Part shown: in pieces, positions 55,836 to 64,000 of the stretch | Position numbering within the stretch: the first letter of the stretch is position 1 | Layout of the letters: each line of letters begins with the position of its first letter | Origin: an uncultured Planctomycetaceae bacterium | GTDB taxonomy: Bacteria > Planctomycetota > Planctomycetia > Pirellulales > Pirellulaceae | Reading direction: 5' to 3' | DNA: 64,000 nucleotides | Assembly: GCA_937862885.1 (NCBI GenBank) | Contig: CALMEE010000142.1 | Span: forward strand, 1 to 64,000 | Notes under the pieces: model-generated | Seen by the model: the letters and a program-made list of their open reading frames with translations, nothing else | What the model was told of the DNA's origin: nothing | The model's database searches: none | Made by a program: the position numbers and the translations under genes

Positions 55836-57275
55836 TTATTTAAGAAATAGATAGAGGTGCCGAGCGGCCTGATCCCGCGTATTGAAGCCAACGGTTTCGA
55901 ATTGCGCGCTTTCACGCTGGCTAGGTTGTAACGAGTTGTAGAACGCGCGCGCCCAATCTTCGGCATGGTTCCTCTGAAAATAAATGCAGCCCTTCTTTTT
56001 TACCTCGCCACCATCATCCTTGAAGACAACTGTCGTCACAAAATGTGGCCTAAAAGCCAGCGGAGAATGATAGACTTGACTTTTCAGATGACTAATCAGG
56101 TTCGCTTCCGTTTCAATCAAGTCCTCGCCAAAAAATTGTCTAAAATGCTCAAGGTTCTCTTCGACTACGGAACCGTGCGAAGCCATCCCGTAGAATGGCC
56201 CTAGTTGTGACAGATAGCGGATATAGCGATTCAGATTCTCGGGTTGTTTCTCAGCTAGGTAATGCACGATGGACCAGGCAGTTGCATAACCAGTTGAATC
56301 CAAGCGTGCCGCTCCTACCGAGTCGAGAATGGTTGATCCATCTAAGCCTAACAGTTCGCGCGATTGTAGATAGTGTTCCAATTCAAACATGCGCAAATCG
56401 TTGATGACGCCAGCCCCTTTCCAACGAAACTTCTTGCCAAAGCTGGTCGGGGCATAGTATTCAGCGAGTCCTTCACTAATCCACATAGGCCACATCGACA
56501 AGCGTTGTTGAATACCAATGTTGTGCAAGATTTGATGCGCGCCTTCGTGAGCAATCGTCGACAATGCGCGACCTCTCACAACGTCGATACTCGTATTTAG
56601 GCTGGATGCTGGCTCGTATAAGACGATGTGATTTGTGACCATGTTGTAGTAGGCAAGGATGCCATCCGGAATCGATTCGTTGCCAGTGAGTTGCCGACTA
56701 TAGGCCTGAAATTGTTCCCGGTTGGCAAACATGATCACGGCAAAAGGAACTTCAGGTTCGTGGATGTCGAATCCATCATCCCTGAGTTTGCGACGCATGC
56801 CCGCCAGCATCGATTCCAAGATTTGTTTGGTGACTTCAAAGAAACCTTCAGACGTATTGTAGATGAAGACATAGTTCTTTGACGCTTTGACGTTGAATCG
56901 CGCAAGGTCCCCTGTGCGAATCACATTTCCCAACTGCAGCGGTGTCAACGGCTTGAACTTTTGATCAGTAATTTGCAAATCCGCAATCGCGTACGCATTT
57001 AGTTCACCGCTGGGTAATAGAACAACTCCAAAGTTGTCGCCTGATCGGCAAAACAACCGGCCAACAACATGTTTGCCTTGAGAATCACGGACGGCAACGT
57101 ATTGATTGCGAACAAGCGACACGTGTCCAGGATCAAATTCGAACCCGAATGAACGTTTTGGGTCGAGCAACTTTCTTCCGGCAACTTCCGCACCGGTTTC
57201 CTGAGCAAGCATGGTCGCGGTCGAAAATACGCAAACGCTGAAACCAAAAAGCCTGTTTATAAGACTTAACTCCAT
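55836..57275 (-). CDS. DUF1570 protein (putative gluzincin-type peptidase)
   Basis: The 479-residue exported protein has a signal peptide (LFGFSVCVFSTATMLAQ), a beta-rich N-terminal part (FGFEFDPGHVSLVRNQYVAV) and a DUF1570 domain. The domain includes FVVIM-like strand FAVIMFANREQFQAYSRQL, the HExxH-type site ALSTIAHEGAHQILHNIG and WISEGLAEYYAPTSFG. HEGAHQ followed by EGLAEY is the usual gluzincin layout, so zinc peptidase activity is plausible but unproven. The frame is open to a GTG at 57299; ATG 57275 has AAGGAAGG just upstream and is preferred. Confidence 0.88.
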   Translation of the reverse strand: MELSLINRLFGFSVCVFSTATMLAQETGAEVAGRKLLDPKRSFGFEFDPGHVSLVRNQYVAVRDSQGKHVVGRLFCRSGDNFGVVLLPSGELNAYAIADLQITDQKFKPLTPLQLGNVIRTGDLARFNVKASKNYVFIYNTSEGFFEVTKQILESMLAGMRRKLRDDGFDIHEPEVPFAVIMFANREQFQAYSRQLTGNESIPDGILAYYNMVTNHIVLYEPASSLNTSIDVVRGRALSTIAHEGAHQILHNIGIQQRLSMWPMWISEGLAEYYAPTSFGKKFRWKGAGVINDLRMFELEHYLQSRELLGLDGSTILDSVGAARLDSTGYATAWSIVHYLAEKQPENLNRYIRYLSQLGPFYGMASHGSVVEENLEHFRQFFGEDLIETEANLISHLKSQVYHSPLAFRPHFVTTVVFKDDGGEVKKKGCIYFQRNHAEDWARAFYNSLQPSQRESAQFETVGFNTRDQAARHLYLFLK

Positions 57276-57685
57276 GCAACCTTCCTTGCAAATTGACACA
57301 TTAATTTGGGGATTTGTACCCCCTAAACACTATCAATGGTACGATTGGGCGATGGAAGTAATCGCGGACGAGATGCCAATCATCACTCTTGTTCCAATTC
57401 TACGCAGTAATTTTAGCGAAAATCACGATTTCGTGTGCAACTTATGGAGAAAAACGGAACAATCCGGGGAACCACGGGTTTAATCCGCAGAGACTGTGTT
57501 TTCCTGTTACAACGTAGCTATTCGCCGGAAAAAACTAGAATTCTTGAGGTATGCCACCGGAATTTAAGATTACGATGAAGTATCTAGCGTGAACGAATCT
57601 GTGATTTCATAAGGGAAATCGCCTTCGATCTGCTACGGAATTAAGTCTTTAGACAGGTCTAACCTTCTGAACTAAGCGGTTTTTA
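57276..57685. other. Intergenic region between divergent genes
   Basis: About 410 bases between the DUF1570 gene and the secretin-N gene. The frame 57211-57483 has no family features. Promoters for both flanking genes should be here; none was assigned. Confidence 0.4.
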
Positions 57686-60600
57686 ATGCTCTACGATAAC
57701 ATTTTTGTATCAACACAAAATCGAATGCCTTTGACCAGAAATTTCCCTCAAACATCGGAGTATCGCGAGGTGGCTGCACGCGGACGTGAGTTGTGGCCGT
57801 TCTGTCGCGTCGCCCGATTTTTTTCAGCCTGCTTAATAGCGATCGTACTCGTGAACGTAGGCCACTCAGGCCTTCACGCAAAATTCGTTTTTGTCGGATC
57901 TTGGCAGGATGAAACGCCTCAAGAAGACCGCGTGACCGAGTACTTGGAGCGGAGCAAGGCCATCGATGAAACTGATCGCCGAATCCGATTCGCTTTCAGC
58001 AATCAGCCGTGGCGCGATGTGATCGAATGGTTTGCGGAGCAGGGTGGTTTTACGTTGCAGTTTTTGGATCAGCCGCCAAACGAGGTATTCAGCTATCGTG
58101 ATTCGGTTTCGTACTCCATTGGAGAGGCCATTGATTTTCTCAATCAACAGTTGCGAATAAAAGGTTACACGCTCATTCGCACTAAGAATATGCTTTCATT
58201 CGTTGACAGCAGCAAAGGCGTTCCCTTGGATCTCATCGAACTGGTGACGGTTGACGAACTCGAATCTCGAGGCCGTTACGAAGTTTTGCGTTGCGTCTTC
58301 AACTTGCAAGGTGTTGACTTCCAACAATTTGTCGCCGAAGTGCGTGAGCTTATCAGCGAGTCTCATGTTCGATATATGGCAGCGATTCCTTCTTCTAACC
58401 AGTTGCGAGTACAAGAAACGGGACAGGTTCTGCGTACGATCCAGGCGAACTTAGAATCGGCCAAGAAGTCACGTGGTATGGAAAACTTCAACATGGAGGT
58501 GATCAGACTAGAGCATTTCAATGTTTCGGATGCTATGAATATCGCACGTGATATTTTGGGAATCGCACCGAACGCCACCAAGACGCCTGACGGGGATCTG
58601 AATTTTTCGATCGATATTGTCGGTAACCGTGTCTACGTGTCAGGCGAACCTATTCGCGTCAATCAAATCAAGCGCGTGCTGGAGACGATTGACGTTAAAA
58701 CGTCCGATGTTGACGAATTGAACTTGGAGGTCCCTTACGTCAAGCCACACGCGGTGCGTGGCGATATCCGCAAGGTTTTTCAGGTCATGCAAACGATGTT
58801 GCTTGGCCGTCCTGATGTGCGACTCGATTTTGATGAGACAAATGGAACATTAATTGCGCAGGGACGCACGCCCGATCACGAAAAGATCCAAGAAATCATT
58901 GAAGCGATTCAGACCCAATCTGATGGATTTGATGTATTTATCCCAGTTCATCTCTCCCCCACGGAATTGGCCAGTCAACTAACTGAGTTTTTCAAGAAGC
59001 CAGGAGTGGAAGCTAGTGCGCAAACCGGTCCCACATTTCAAGTCGACCGAAACCGCGGCCGCATCTTGGCAAAAGGCACGCCACAAGAAATCTCATTGAT
59101 TAAGAAACTAGTTGCCGAACTTGATACACCTACCGGCGCTTTTGAAAGTGCTCGTGGCAGCCGCGTCATCCCGATGGACGAGCTTGAGATTGGGGTAGGC
59201 ATCGACGCTTTAATGGACTTGTGGTCTACGTTGGGGATTGATAATCCGATTGACATCATGCCAACGAGTGATCGAGTGTTGAGATTCAATCGCGAACGCG
59301 GCCTGTTCGTTGAACATGGTTTAGATAAATCAAGCCGTAACGCTCCTGCTCAAGAGGGTAATCGCAGGTCCACTGAACCGAATCCGGATGATGGCGAGAC
59401 GATCGAACCCGAGTCGCAACCTTCAAGTCAACCTTCTCGTGAAAGACGATTTCAAGGCAATTCCGATAGAAGCCAGGGAAATTTTCAACTGCCCCGCCAA
59501 CATTCGGCTCAGGCTGCAACCGAGCTTGTTTCACACAGCACGCGCAAGCCAGTAGTCGCGCAGGCCGCGTACAGGACACTACGTGAACAGGATCAAGATG
59601 ACGATTCTGAAAAGGAGAAGTCAGACAATGGGCATGGTCGACCATCGACGGATATGCAAAAGTCGGATGAACAGGACGACCAGGGTGGGGTGAGCGATGA
59701 TAGTCAGCCAGGCGTTGCCGATAGGAGTGACTCAGCGAATGACGATCGCACATCGCGACAATCTGTTCCGGGTGCGCCGATTCGTGTTCGCGTGACGCAG
59801 TTTGGCATTGTAATTGAATCAGATGACTTCGAAGCTGTGAGCATGACGGAAAAGCTGATCCTGGATGCTTTGGATATGACGTCTGATTTATTTGCGCGAC
59901 CTGCCAAGCATTACTTAAAGCACCGAGACGTGCTTGAGGCTGAAACGTTGTTGCGTGAAATTCTCGGCCTGCCCGAACGTGGCGGCGGAGGCGGTGGTCT
60001 GGGTGGCCTGGTACCAAATCTGTTTGGTGGCGGCGGCTCCAATACCGGAGATATTGTACAAGGACTTTTGGGCGGTGGCGCGTCCTCTTCAGGTACCTCT
60101 AGCGGGATTATTCCACTTGATGGAGAAGTGAACTTGGTGGCAGATCCTCGCTTTCAGGTGCTCTATGTGCGAGCCAGCGTGCGTGATCAGGAAATCATCA
60201 AAGGAATCATTGAAGATCTTGACCGACCTGATGCGCCACACGATCCAAACATGCTCGGAGAAACTCATATCATTTATGTTGAGTATCGCAGCCCGACTGA
60301 AGTTGCCGACATTATTCGCGAAACGCACAAAGAAATCCTGCGAGACAAAGGGGGCAGCGGTGCTGACCCAGCACAGGCAGCACAAGCGGCTCAAGCGCAA
60401 CAGATGCAGCAATTCATGCAAGCTTTGACTGGCCGTGGTGGTCGAGGCGGTGGTGGCGGTGGCAATGACAAAGATGCCAGCCGCTCCAAGGTCAGCCTGA
60501 CAGTCGACGAAAGCCGTAGTGCCCTAGTTGTGACGGGCCCAGAATACCTCTGCTTACAGATTCGTGCTGCCGCAAAATTGTTGGATCAGCCGGGTGCCGA

Positions 60601-60994
60601 TGCCTTTCATGTATCTGAATGGGTTCCTTTGGATGTGAACAGCGAGGCCATCATCAGCGGATTGCGATCAACCTTTGGTTCGAACAAGATTGTCGTAACC
60701 ACTGGAGATGCTCCGGCTAACACGACAACGCAGTCTCGAGAGGCAACCCAAAATCAAGCGGGTCAACAGGGACAACAAGTCAACCGCGGTGCACAACAAC
60801 AGCAGCGCCCCAATATGATGCAGATGCCCCAAGGCCTTGATATGGGCCAAATTTTCCGGCAATTGCAGGGTGGTGGTGCTGGACAGCGCGGACAAGGCGG
60901 CGGCCAACAAAGAGGGCAGGGCGCTCAAGGAGGACGTGGTGGTGGTGGAGGTAACTTCCGCGGCTTCGGTGGTGGCGGGGGGGGCGGAAGATAG
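57686..60994 (+). CDS. Secretin-N-domain protein with Gly/Gln-rich tail, no visible secretin barrel
   Basis: Secretins are outer-membrane gates built from N-domains and a C-terminal barrel. This 1,102-residue protein has an N-terminal hydrophobic signal (FFSACLIAIVLVNVGHSGLHA), an N0/STN-like domain (about 100-165) and many N1-like modules such as MEVIRLEHFNVSDAMNIARD, VFIPVHLSPTELASQLTEFF and HIIYVEYRSPTEVADIIRET. Between them lie acidic/Ser-rich (about 550-690) and Gly-rich (about 765-805) linkers, and the last 120 residues are Gly/Gln/Arg-rich. I find no secretin barrel signature. It may be a periplasmic ring or scaffold instead of a channel. An ATG at 57725 is an alternative start. Confidence 0.82.
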   Translation: MLYDNIFVSTQNRMPLTRNFPQTSEYREVAARGRELWPFCRVARFFSACLIAIVLVNVGHSGLHAKFVFVGSWQDETPQEDRVTEYLERSKAIDETDRRIRFAFSNQPWRDVIEWFAEQGGFTLQFLDQPPNEVFSYRDSVSYSIGEAIDFLNQQLRIKGYTLIRTKNMLSFVDSSKGVPLDLIELVTVDELESRGRYEVLRCVFNLQGVDFQQFVAEVRELISESHVRYMAAIPSSNQLRVQETGQVLRTIQANLESAKKSRGMENFNMEVIRLEHFNVSDAMNIARDILGIAPNATKTPDGDLNFSIDIVGNRVYVSGEPIRVNQIKRVLETIDVKTSDVDELNLEVPYVKPHAVRGDIRKVFQVMQTMLLGRPDVRLDFDETNGTLIAQGRTPDHEKIQEIIEAIQTQSDGFDVFIPVHLSPTELASQLTEFFKKPGVEASAQTGPTFQVDRNRGRILAKGTPQEISLIKKLVAELDTPTGAFESARGSRVIPMDELEIGVGIDALMDLWSTLGIDNPIDIMPTSDRVLRFNRERGLFVEHGLDKSSRNAPAQEGNRRSTEPNPDDGETIEPESQPSSQPSRERRFQGNSDRSQGNFQLPRQHSAQAATELVSHSTRKPVVAQAAYRTLREQDQDDDSEKEKSDNGHGRPSTDMQKSDEQDDQGGVSDDSQPGVADRSDSANDDRTSRQSVPGAPIRVRVTQFGIVIESDDFEAVSMTEKLILDALDMTSDLFARPAKHYLKHRDVLEAETLLREILGLPERGGGGGGLGGLVPNLFGGGGSNTGDIVQGLLGGGASSSGTSSGIIPLDGEVNLVADPRFQVLYVRASVRDQEIIKGIIEDLDRPDAPHDPNMLGETHIIYVEYRSPTEVADIIRETHKEILRDKGGSGADPAQAAQAAQAQQMQQFMQALTGRGGRGGGGGGNDKDASRSKVSLTVDESRSALVVTGPEYLCLQIRAAAKLLDQPGADAFHVSEWVPLDVNSEAIISGLRSTFGSNKIVVTTGDAPANTTTQSREATQNQAGQQGQQVNRGAQQQQRPNMMQMPQGLDMGQIFRQLQGGGAGQRGQGGGQQRGQGAQGGRGGGGGNFRGFGGGGGGGR

Positions 60995-61482
60995 CCGTCT
61001 GATCATGAGGTCTGTTCGGTCTTGATATTTGACCTACTGTGACATGATTCGTGGCGATTGAACGCCAACAAAAAATGACCGATGCCTTAAGGCGTTCATT
61101 GGTTTCCGTCCACAATGAAAGCCGTGAGAGCGTTTAGGTAGTAGCGATTGTCATTTGCACGCGTTCAACTGTTTTCACGTTGCCGTGTGGGTGACCATCG
61201 CAGACCAGTTGAAATCGATGGAAAATTATTTCAATTGAGGAAAATTTAGGTAAGACAAATTGCCCTCGGGCAACAGTAAAGAGAACTAGCTAATAGCCAT
61301 ATCAAATTATGACTTGACAGACTTGACGAACAAGAAATTGTTGGGGCGAATTTTTAAATGCTTGTTGTTTGTTCGCCACAATCGCGTGCGTTAAGCAATG
61401 CAAGCTAGTTGAGGAAAACACCCGCTTGATTGCTGGATGTTTTGGTAATTCGAGTTTCCTTCACTTTGATGAGACGATAATC
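60995..61482. other. Intergenic region upstream of the Crp/Fnr gene
   Basis: About 490 bases. A GAACGCC/GGCGTTC inverted repeat with a 24-base gap (61060-61097) could end the upstream transcript. A perfect 14-base palindrome TTGCCCTCGGGCAA lies at 61260-61273, about 210 bases before the regulator gene; the length suits a homodimeric regulator. The open frame continuing upstream of 61483 looks non-coding. Confidence 0.45.
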
Positions 61483-62232
61483 ATGCCAGAATCCTATTGG
61501 CATATCAGCCACAGCAACTTTTTTTCTCAAATCGCTCCAGACGATATTCGCCAGTTAGAACAGGCGTCAAAGATCCGAAAGTTTAAGCGGGGCGAAGCGA
61601 TTTACTTGCCGGCCGATGATGCTGATGGAGTCATGTTGCTGACATCCGGTCGCGTAAAGCTCTGCCACCTTACACATGAAGGCAAACAATCCATATTTGT
61701 CTTTGTTGAACCTGGAGAGATTTTTGGCGAGTTGTCTGTTGTCGATTGCGGCAAGCGAGAGGAGTACGCGGAAGCAGTCGAGAACTCACAGATCGTTTTG
61801 ATCCCATGCGAAAAAGTGCAATGGGTCATGGCCAAGTATCCGCACATCTCACTTGGTATCACTAAGCTGATTGGATTCCGTCGCCGACGAATCGAACGCA
61901 GGCTAAAAAATTTGTTATTCCGATCAAATCGAGAAAGACTGATCTATTTAATTCTGGAGTTGGTCGAGCAGTATGGTGTGGCCACTGAGCAAGGTGTTGA
62001 ATTGAAAATAAAACTCTCGCATCAAGATCTGGCCAACATAATTGGCAGCACTCGGGAGACCGTTACTGTCGTCCTGGGTCAATTGCAGTCTGAAGGTTTT
62101 TTACAGATTGCTCGTCGACGTCTGACAGTTACCAACGCCGAAGGCTTATCAAGCCAGGTTGACGAACCCGTTAATCTACAGCCCGTGCAAACTGACGCGC
62201 CTAAAAGGCCGCCCACGTTGGCAGTGTTCTAA
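61483..62232 (+). CDS. Crp/Fnr-family transcriptional regulator
   Basis: The 249-residue protein has a cyclic-nucleotide-binding-like domain (RKFKRGEAIYLPADDADGVM, LTSGRVKLCHLTHEGKQSIF, PGEIFGELSVVD) and a winged helix-turn-helix (LSHQDLANIIGSTRETVTVV, followed by LGQLQSEGFLQIARRRLTV). The Cys cluster of Fnr is absent. The cAMP-contact pattern RxS is not obvious, so the ligand is unknown. The frame opens at TTG 61369; ATG 61483, with GAGA upstream, gives the family-typical N-terminus. It may bind the palindrome at 61260. Confidence 0.92.
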   Translation: MPESYWHISHSNFFSQIAPDDIRQLEQASKIRKFKRGEAIYLPADDADGVMLLTSGRVKLCHLTHEGKQSIFVFVEPGEIFGELSVVDCGKREEYAEAVENSQIVLIPCEKVQWVMAKYPHISLGITKLIGFRRRRIERRLKNLLFRSNRERLIYLILELVEQYGVATEQGVELKIKLSHQDLANIIGSTRETVTVVLGQLQSEGFLQIARRRLTVTNAEGLSSQVDEPVNLQPVQTDAPKRPPTLAVF

Positions 62233-62359
62233 AGTACGAAAACTGGAAATAGCGTATTCCGTTTCTCAATCCAATCCATTTTTTTCTGCTTTTCGTTTCG
62301 AACAGCGGAAGAATGATCTTGGCTGGATCGCTGTAATCTGGAAATAATGAACCGGCATG

Positions 62360-62390
62360 AACGCAAAACACCCTCTCTGGTGTTTGCGTT
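62360..62390 (+). terminator. Hairpin after the Crp/Fnr gene
   Basis: AACGCAAAACACC and GGTGTTTGCGTT pair with a single bulge around CTCTCT, making a stem of about 12 bp. It lies 127 bases past the stop. The T-run is poor (TTGTGG), so it is a likely but not classic terminator. It also argues against translation starting at 62347. Confidence 0.55.
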
Positions 62391-62523
62391 TGTGGCGGTT
62401 CTCTTTGTCTCCGGTTTTTGTTCAGCCATCCCTCGTAAACGAATGCCATCGAACGGCCATCGAATTGATTCAAAATGGCAGCCATGCCGACGTGGAGCTA
62501 TTTCTGCTCTAGTCGATCGACAA

Positions 62524-62859
62524 ATGGCCTTTGCGCGAAGCAAGGTCGCCAAAAAGATTTGCTCGATCGTCAGTGTGCTGACGCTGCTCGGTGCAGCGTT
62601 GATTACCTTTTCCGTTTGTTTCTCGCTACGGCTCGGAGCCGAAGATGATCTCCACGCGGGAAGCGGAATCAGTTGTGTAGTCGCTCAAGAATACTTGAGC
62701 GACTATTGCCATAATGGGCTCGATGCACATCAAATGAGCCAAATCGCAGCCCACCTAAACGTGTGCCGTGATTGCTATGAAGCATACCACGAATATCAAT
62801 GTACCTCGGGTGTTTGCAATAAACCGCGACGAAGAAGTTGTCCGACTCGTATCAAGTAG
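62524..62859 (+). CDS. Putative zinc-finger (anti-sigma-like) membrane protein
   Basis: From ATG 62524 the 111-residue product has a membrane helix (SIVSVLTLLGAALITFSVCF) and then a Cys/His pattern YLSDYCHNGLDAHQMSQIAA, continuing HLNVCRDCYEAYHEYQC. The spacing HxxxC-xx-C after a Leu-x-x-Tyr-Leu-type start resembles the zf-HC2 zinc-binding module of anti-sigma factors, although here the domain follows the helix, which is the reverse of the usual order. The end is basic and Cys-rich. The frame extends to 62347 through a hairpin, so the shorter form is preferred. No sigma factor gene is adjacent. Confidence 0.5.
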   Translation: MAFARSKVAKKICSIVSVLTLLGAALITFSVCFSLRLGAEDDLHAGSGISCVVAQEYLSDYCHNGLDAHQMSQIAAHLNVCRDCYEAYHEYQCTSGVCNKPRRRSCPTRIK

Positions 62860-63357
62860 CTTGCGATGTCGTGCTCATGCACAACAGATTCACAATTGCA
62901 CCTTGATGTCCTGGCTCGCTGTAGTGTCTTTACTCACGAATCCACCGTTTCCGCGCGAACCCGTCGAGTAGAGCAGGGCAGGGCAAATCGTCGACAACTG
63001 CGATCAATCAACGGATCGCTTAACCTATATTCGAATTCTGCGCGTCGCGCAAGTTGTATTCGCAATTCTGGCGGTGGCCGACAAGTTACATATTTGAGTG
63101 TTTTGTTGACAAACATTCGACGATCGAATAGCCGCGAATTCCAGAATGCACCAAAACTCACGGCGCAGTCGAACGTGACATTGGTGATGCAGGGCAACGA
63201 TGCACGCTGCAATCACGACCCAGTCAACTAAAAAGAGCAGTTTGCTAAGTGCAAACTGCTCGACGTCAAGATCTTCTGTGGTGTTGATCTAGCTTGTTGA
63301 ATCTCTTTGCAAGGCCCAAGTTAATGCAGCCAGGCGATGAATCTGGATAGATTTGGT
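62860..63357. other. Intergenic region before the convergent lipoprotein gene
   Basis: About 500 bases. It carries a minus-strand terminator at 63230-63261. Frames at 62866-63231 and on the other strand look non-coding. Confidence 0.45.
63230..63261 (-). terminator. Rho-independent terminator of the minus-strand lipoprotein gene
   Basis: On the minus strand GAGCAGTTTGC pairs perfectly with GCAAACTGCTC (11 bp, 5-base loop) and is followed by TTTTT. It lies about 97 bases past the stop of the lipoprotein gene. Confidence 0.85.
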
Positions 63358-63933
63358 TTAGTAATGTGTGCTGCCTTCGCCGAAGTCAACATTGCCGACC
63401 ATGTGGAAGTGATTGTGGTCGATGTATAAAACTTCGACCACATCCTCATCGTGAATTGTGTGTGGTATCGGCCAGCCAACAATCTTACGCTCGGAGAAAT
63501 AAACCGTGCACTTGTAATGAGCGTGATGCAATTGTGCAGGACCAATCAATGGCACGACCCGAGGCGGATCGATGTAGTCAGCGATCTTCTCTTTTACGAT
63601 ACGCACATTATTGCGCTGAATCTCGTACAAGAATGGAAAGTTTCCTTGTATGGGCCTCGCACGCTCAAGTGCCCACCACACTTCATCGTCGGAAGGTGGA
63701 TCAAGCGCTTGCACTGGGCCGCCCGATGTGATCGGTCCGAGAATCGGAACTCGACCGTACCGCTCATGGACGTGAAATTTGTCTTCCAGCGACTTTTGTT
63801 GATAAGGCGAAACTGGAATCGGAACGCTCCATAAACCCAGCGAGGGCCCCGTTGCAGCGAAACATCCAGTGAAAACCAGGGCTGATAACCCCAAGATTAC
63901 GGCTAATGAATTAACACTTCCTCGATAGGACAT
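63358..63933 (-). CDS. Lipoprotein of unknown function
   Basis: The 191-residue product opens with a lipoprotein signal (SLAVILGLSALVFTGC, Cys about residue 24). The mature part is rich in Pro, His and Val (GLWSVPIPVSPYQQKSLEDK, VPILGPITSGGPVQALDPPS, HHAHYKCTVYFSERKIVGWP). The end carries several His and Asp residues (IDHNHFHMVGNVDFG). I do not recognise the family; it looks like a conserved planctomycete envelope protein. AAGGG lies about 8 bases before the ATG. It is followed by a strong terminator, so it is a single-gene unit. Confidence 0.82.
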   Translation of the reverse strand: MSYRGSVNSLAVILGLSALVFTGCFAATGPSLGLWSVPIPVSPYQQKSLEDKFHVHERYGRVPILGPITSGGPVQALDPPSDDEVWWALERARPIQGNFPFLYEIQRNNVRIVKEKIADYIDPPRVVPLIGPAQLHHAHYKCTVYFSERKIVGWPIPHTIHDEDVVEVLYIDHNHFHMVGNVDFGEGSTHY

Positions 63934-64000
63934 AGCGATTCCCTTTGTAGCGACAATTATCCTCTTTGGTCTTATCGTGATAAACTTTTCCGGACTTGTG

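Overview
The window looks like chromosomal DNA from a planctomycete of the Pirellulales type. The evidence is several families that are abundant in, or largely confined to, that phylum: a DUF1549/DUF1553 protein with a Planctomycete cytochrome c domain coupled to a DUF1501 protein, a redoxin/cytochrome/copper-monooxygenase-like fusion, a DUF1570 protein with an HEGAHQ motif, Gly-rich secretin-N proteins, a large Ser/Thr kinase with several membrane helices, and the ActA/ActB start of an alternative complex III operon. G+C looks moderate (roughly half). Genes lie in short operons on both strands, and many pairs are joined by ATGA or TGATG overlaps.

Layout. 1-1592 (minus): the first two genes of an alternative complex III (pentaheme ActA, then ActB running off the window edge). 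2250-11085 (plus): an envelope energy-transduction operon with a 1,124-residue TPR protein, ExbB, ExbD and a giant TonB/TolA-like membrane protein whose C-terminus is a squalene-cyclase-like toroid. 12017-15829: a small accessory set (unrecognised seven-helix membrane protein, class IV aminotransferase, convergent GNAT) followed by a fused, decayed IS4/ISAs1 transposase remnant (16080-17736). 17945-20022 (minus): pterin-dependent aromatic amino acid hydroxylase and a VOC protein. 20401-24326 (minus): DUF1549/DUF1553 plus DUF1501 pair. 24802-29279: DUF1801 protein, AlkC-like DNA glycosylase with an Ig-like tail, an unrecognised 541-residue protein and a small membrane protein. 29692-30966: clpX split by an in-frame TAA. 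31369-35831: glnB, glnD and a TPR membrane protein. 35832-37019: a gene graveyard (remnant of a SufS-type cysteine desulfurase, a frameshifted small ORF, a possible 46-residue membrane protein) beside tRNA-Asp.

37880-40386: coiled-coil protein overlapping a sulfotransferase-fold protein. 40626-44820: receptor-like Ser/Thr kinase convergent with a PP2C phosphatase. 45337-45804: PEGA lipoprotein. 46022-49194 (minus): MlaE, MlaF and MlaD lipid-transport genes. 49758-50204: Coa1-like membrane protein. 50726-52534: lepA. 52752-55788: HEAT-repeat lipoprotein overlapping the redoxin/cytochrome/copper protein. 55836-57275 (minus): DUF1570. 57686-60994: secretin-N protein with Gly-rich tail and no visible barrel. 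61483-62859: Crp/Fnr regulator and a zinc-finger anti-sigma-like protein. 63358-63933 (minus): lipoprotein.

The most unusual items are the ExbBD-linked TonB-like/toroid protein, the nonsense codon in clpX, the membrane-protein/aminotransferase/GNAT set next to IS debris, the coiled-coil/sulfotransferase pair and the SufS remnant. All assignments come from reading motifs by eye; no database search was run.
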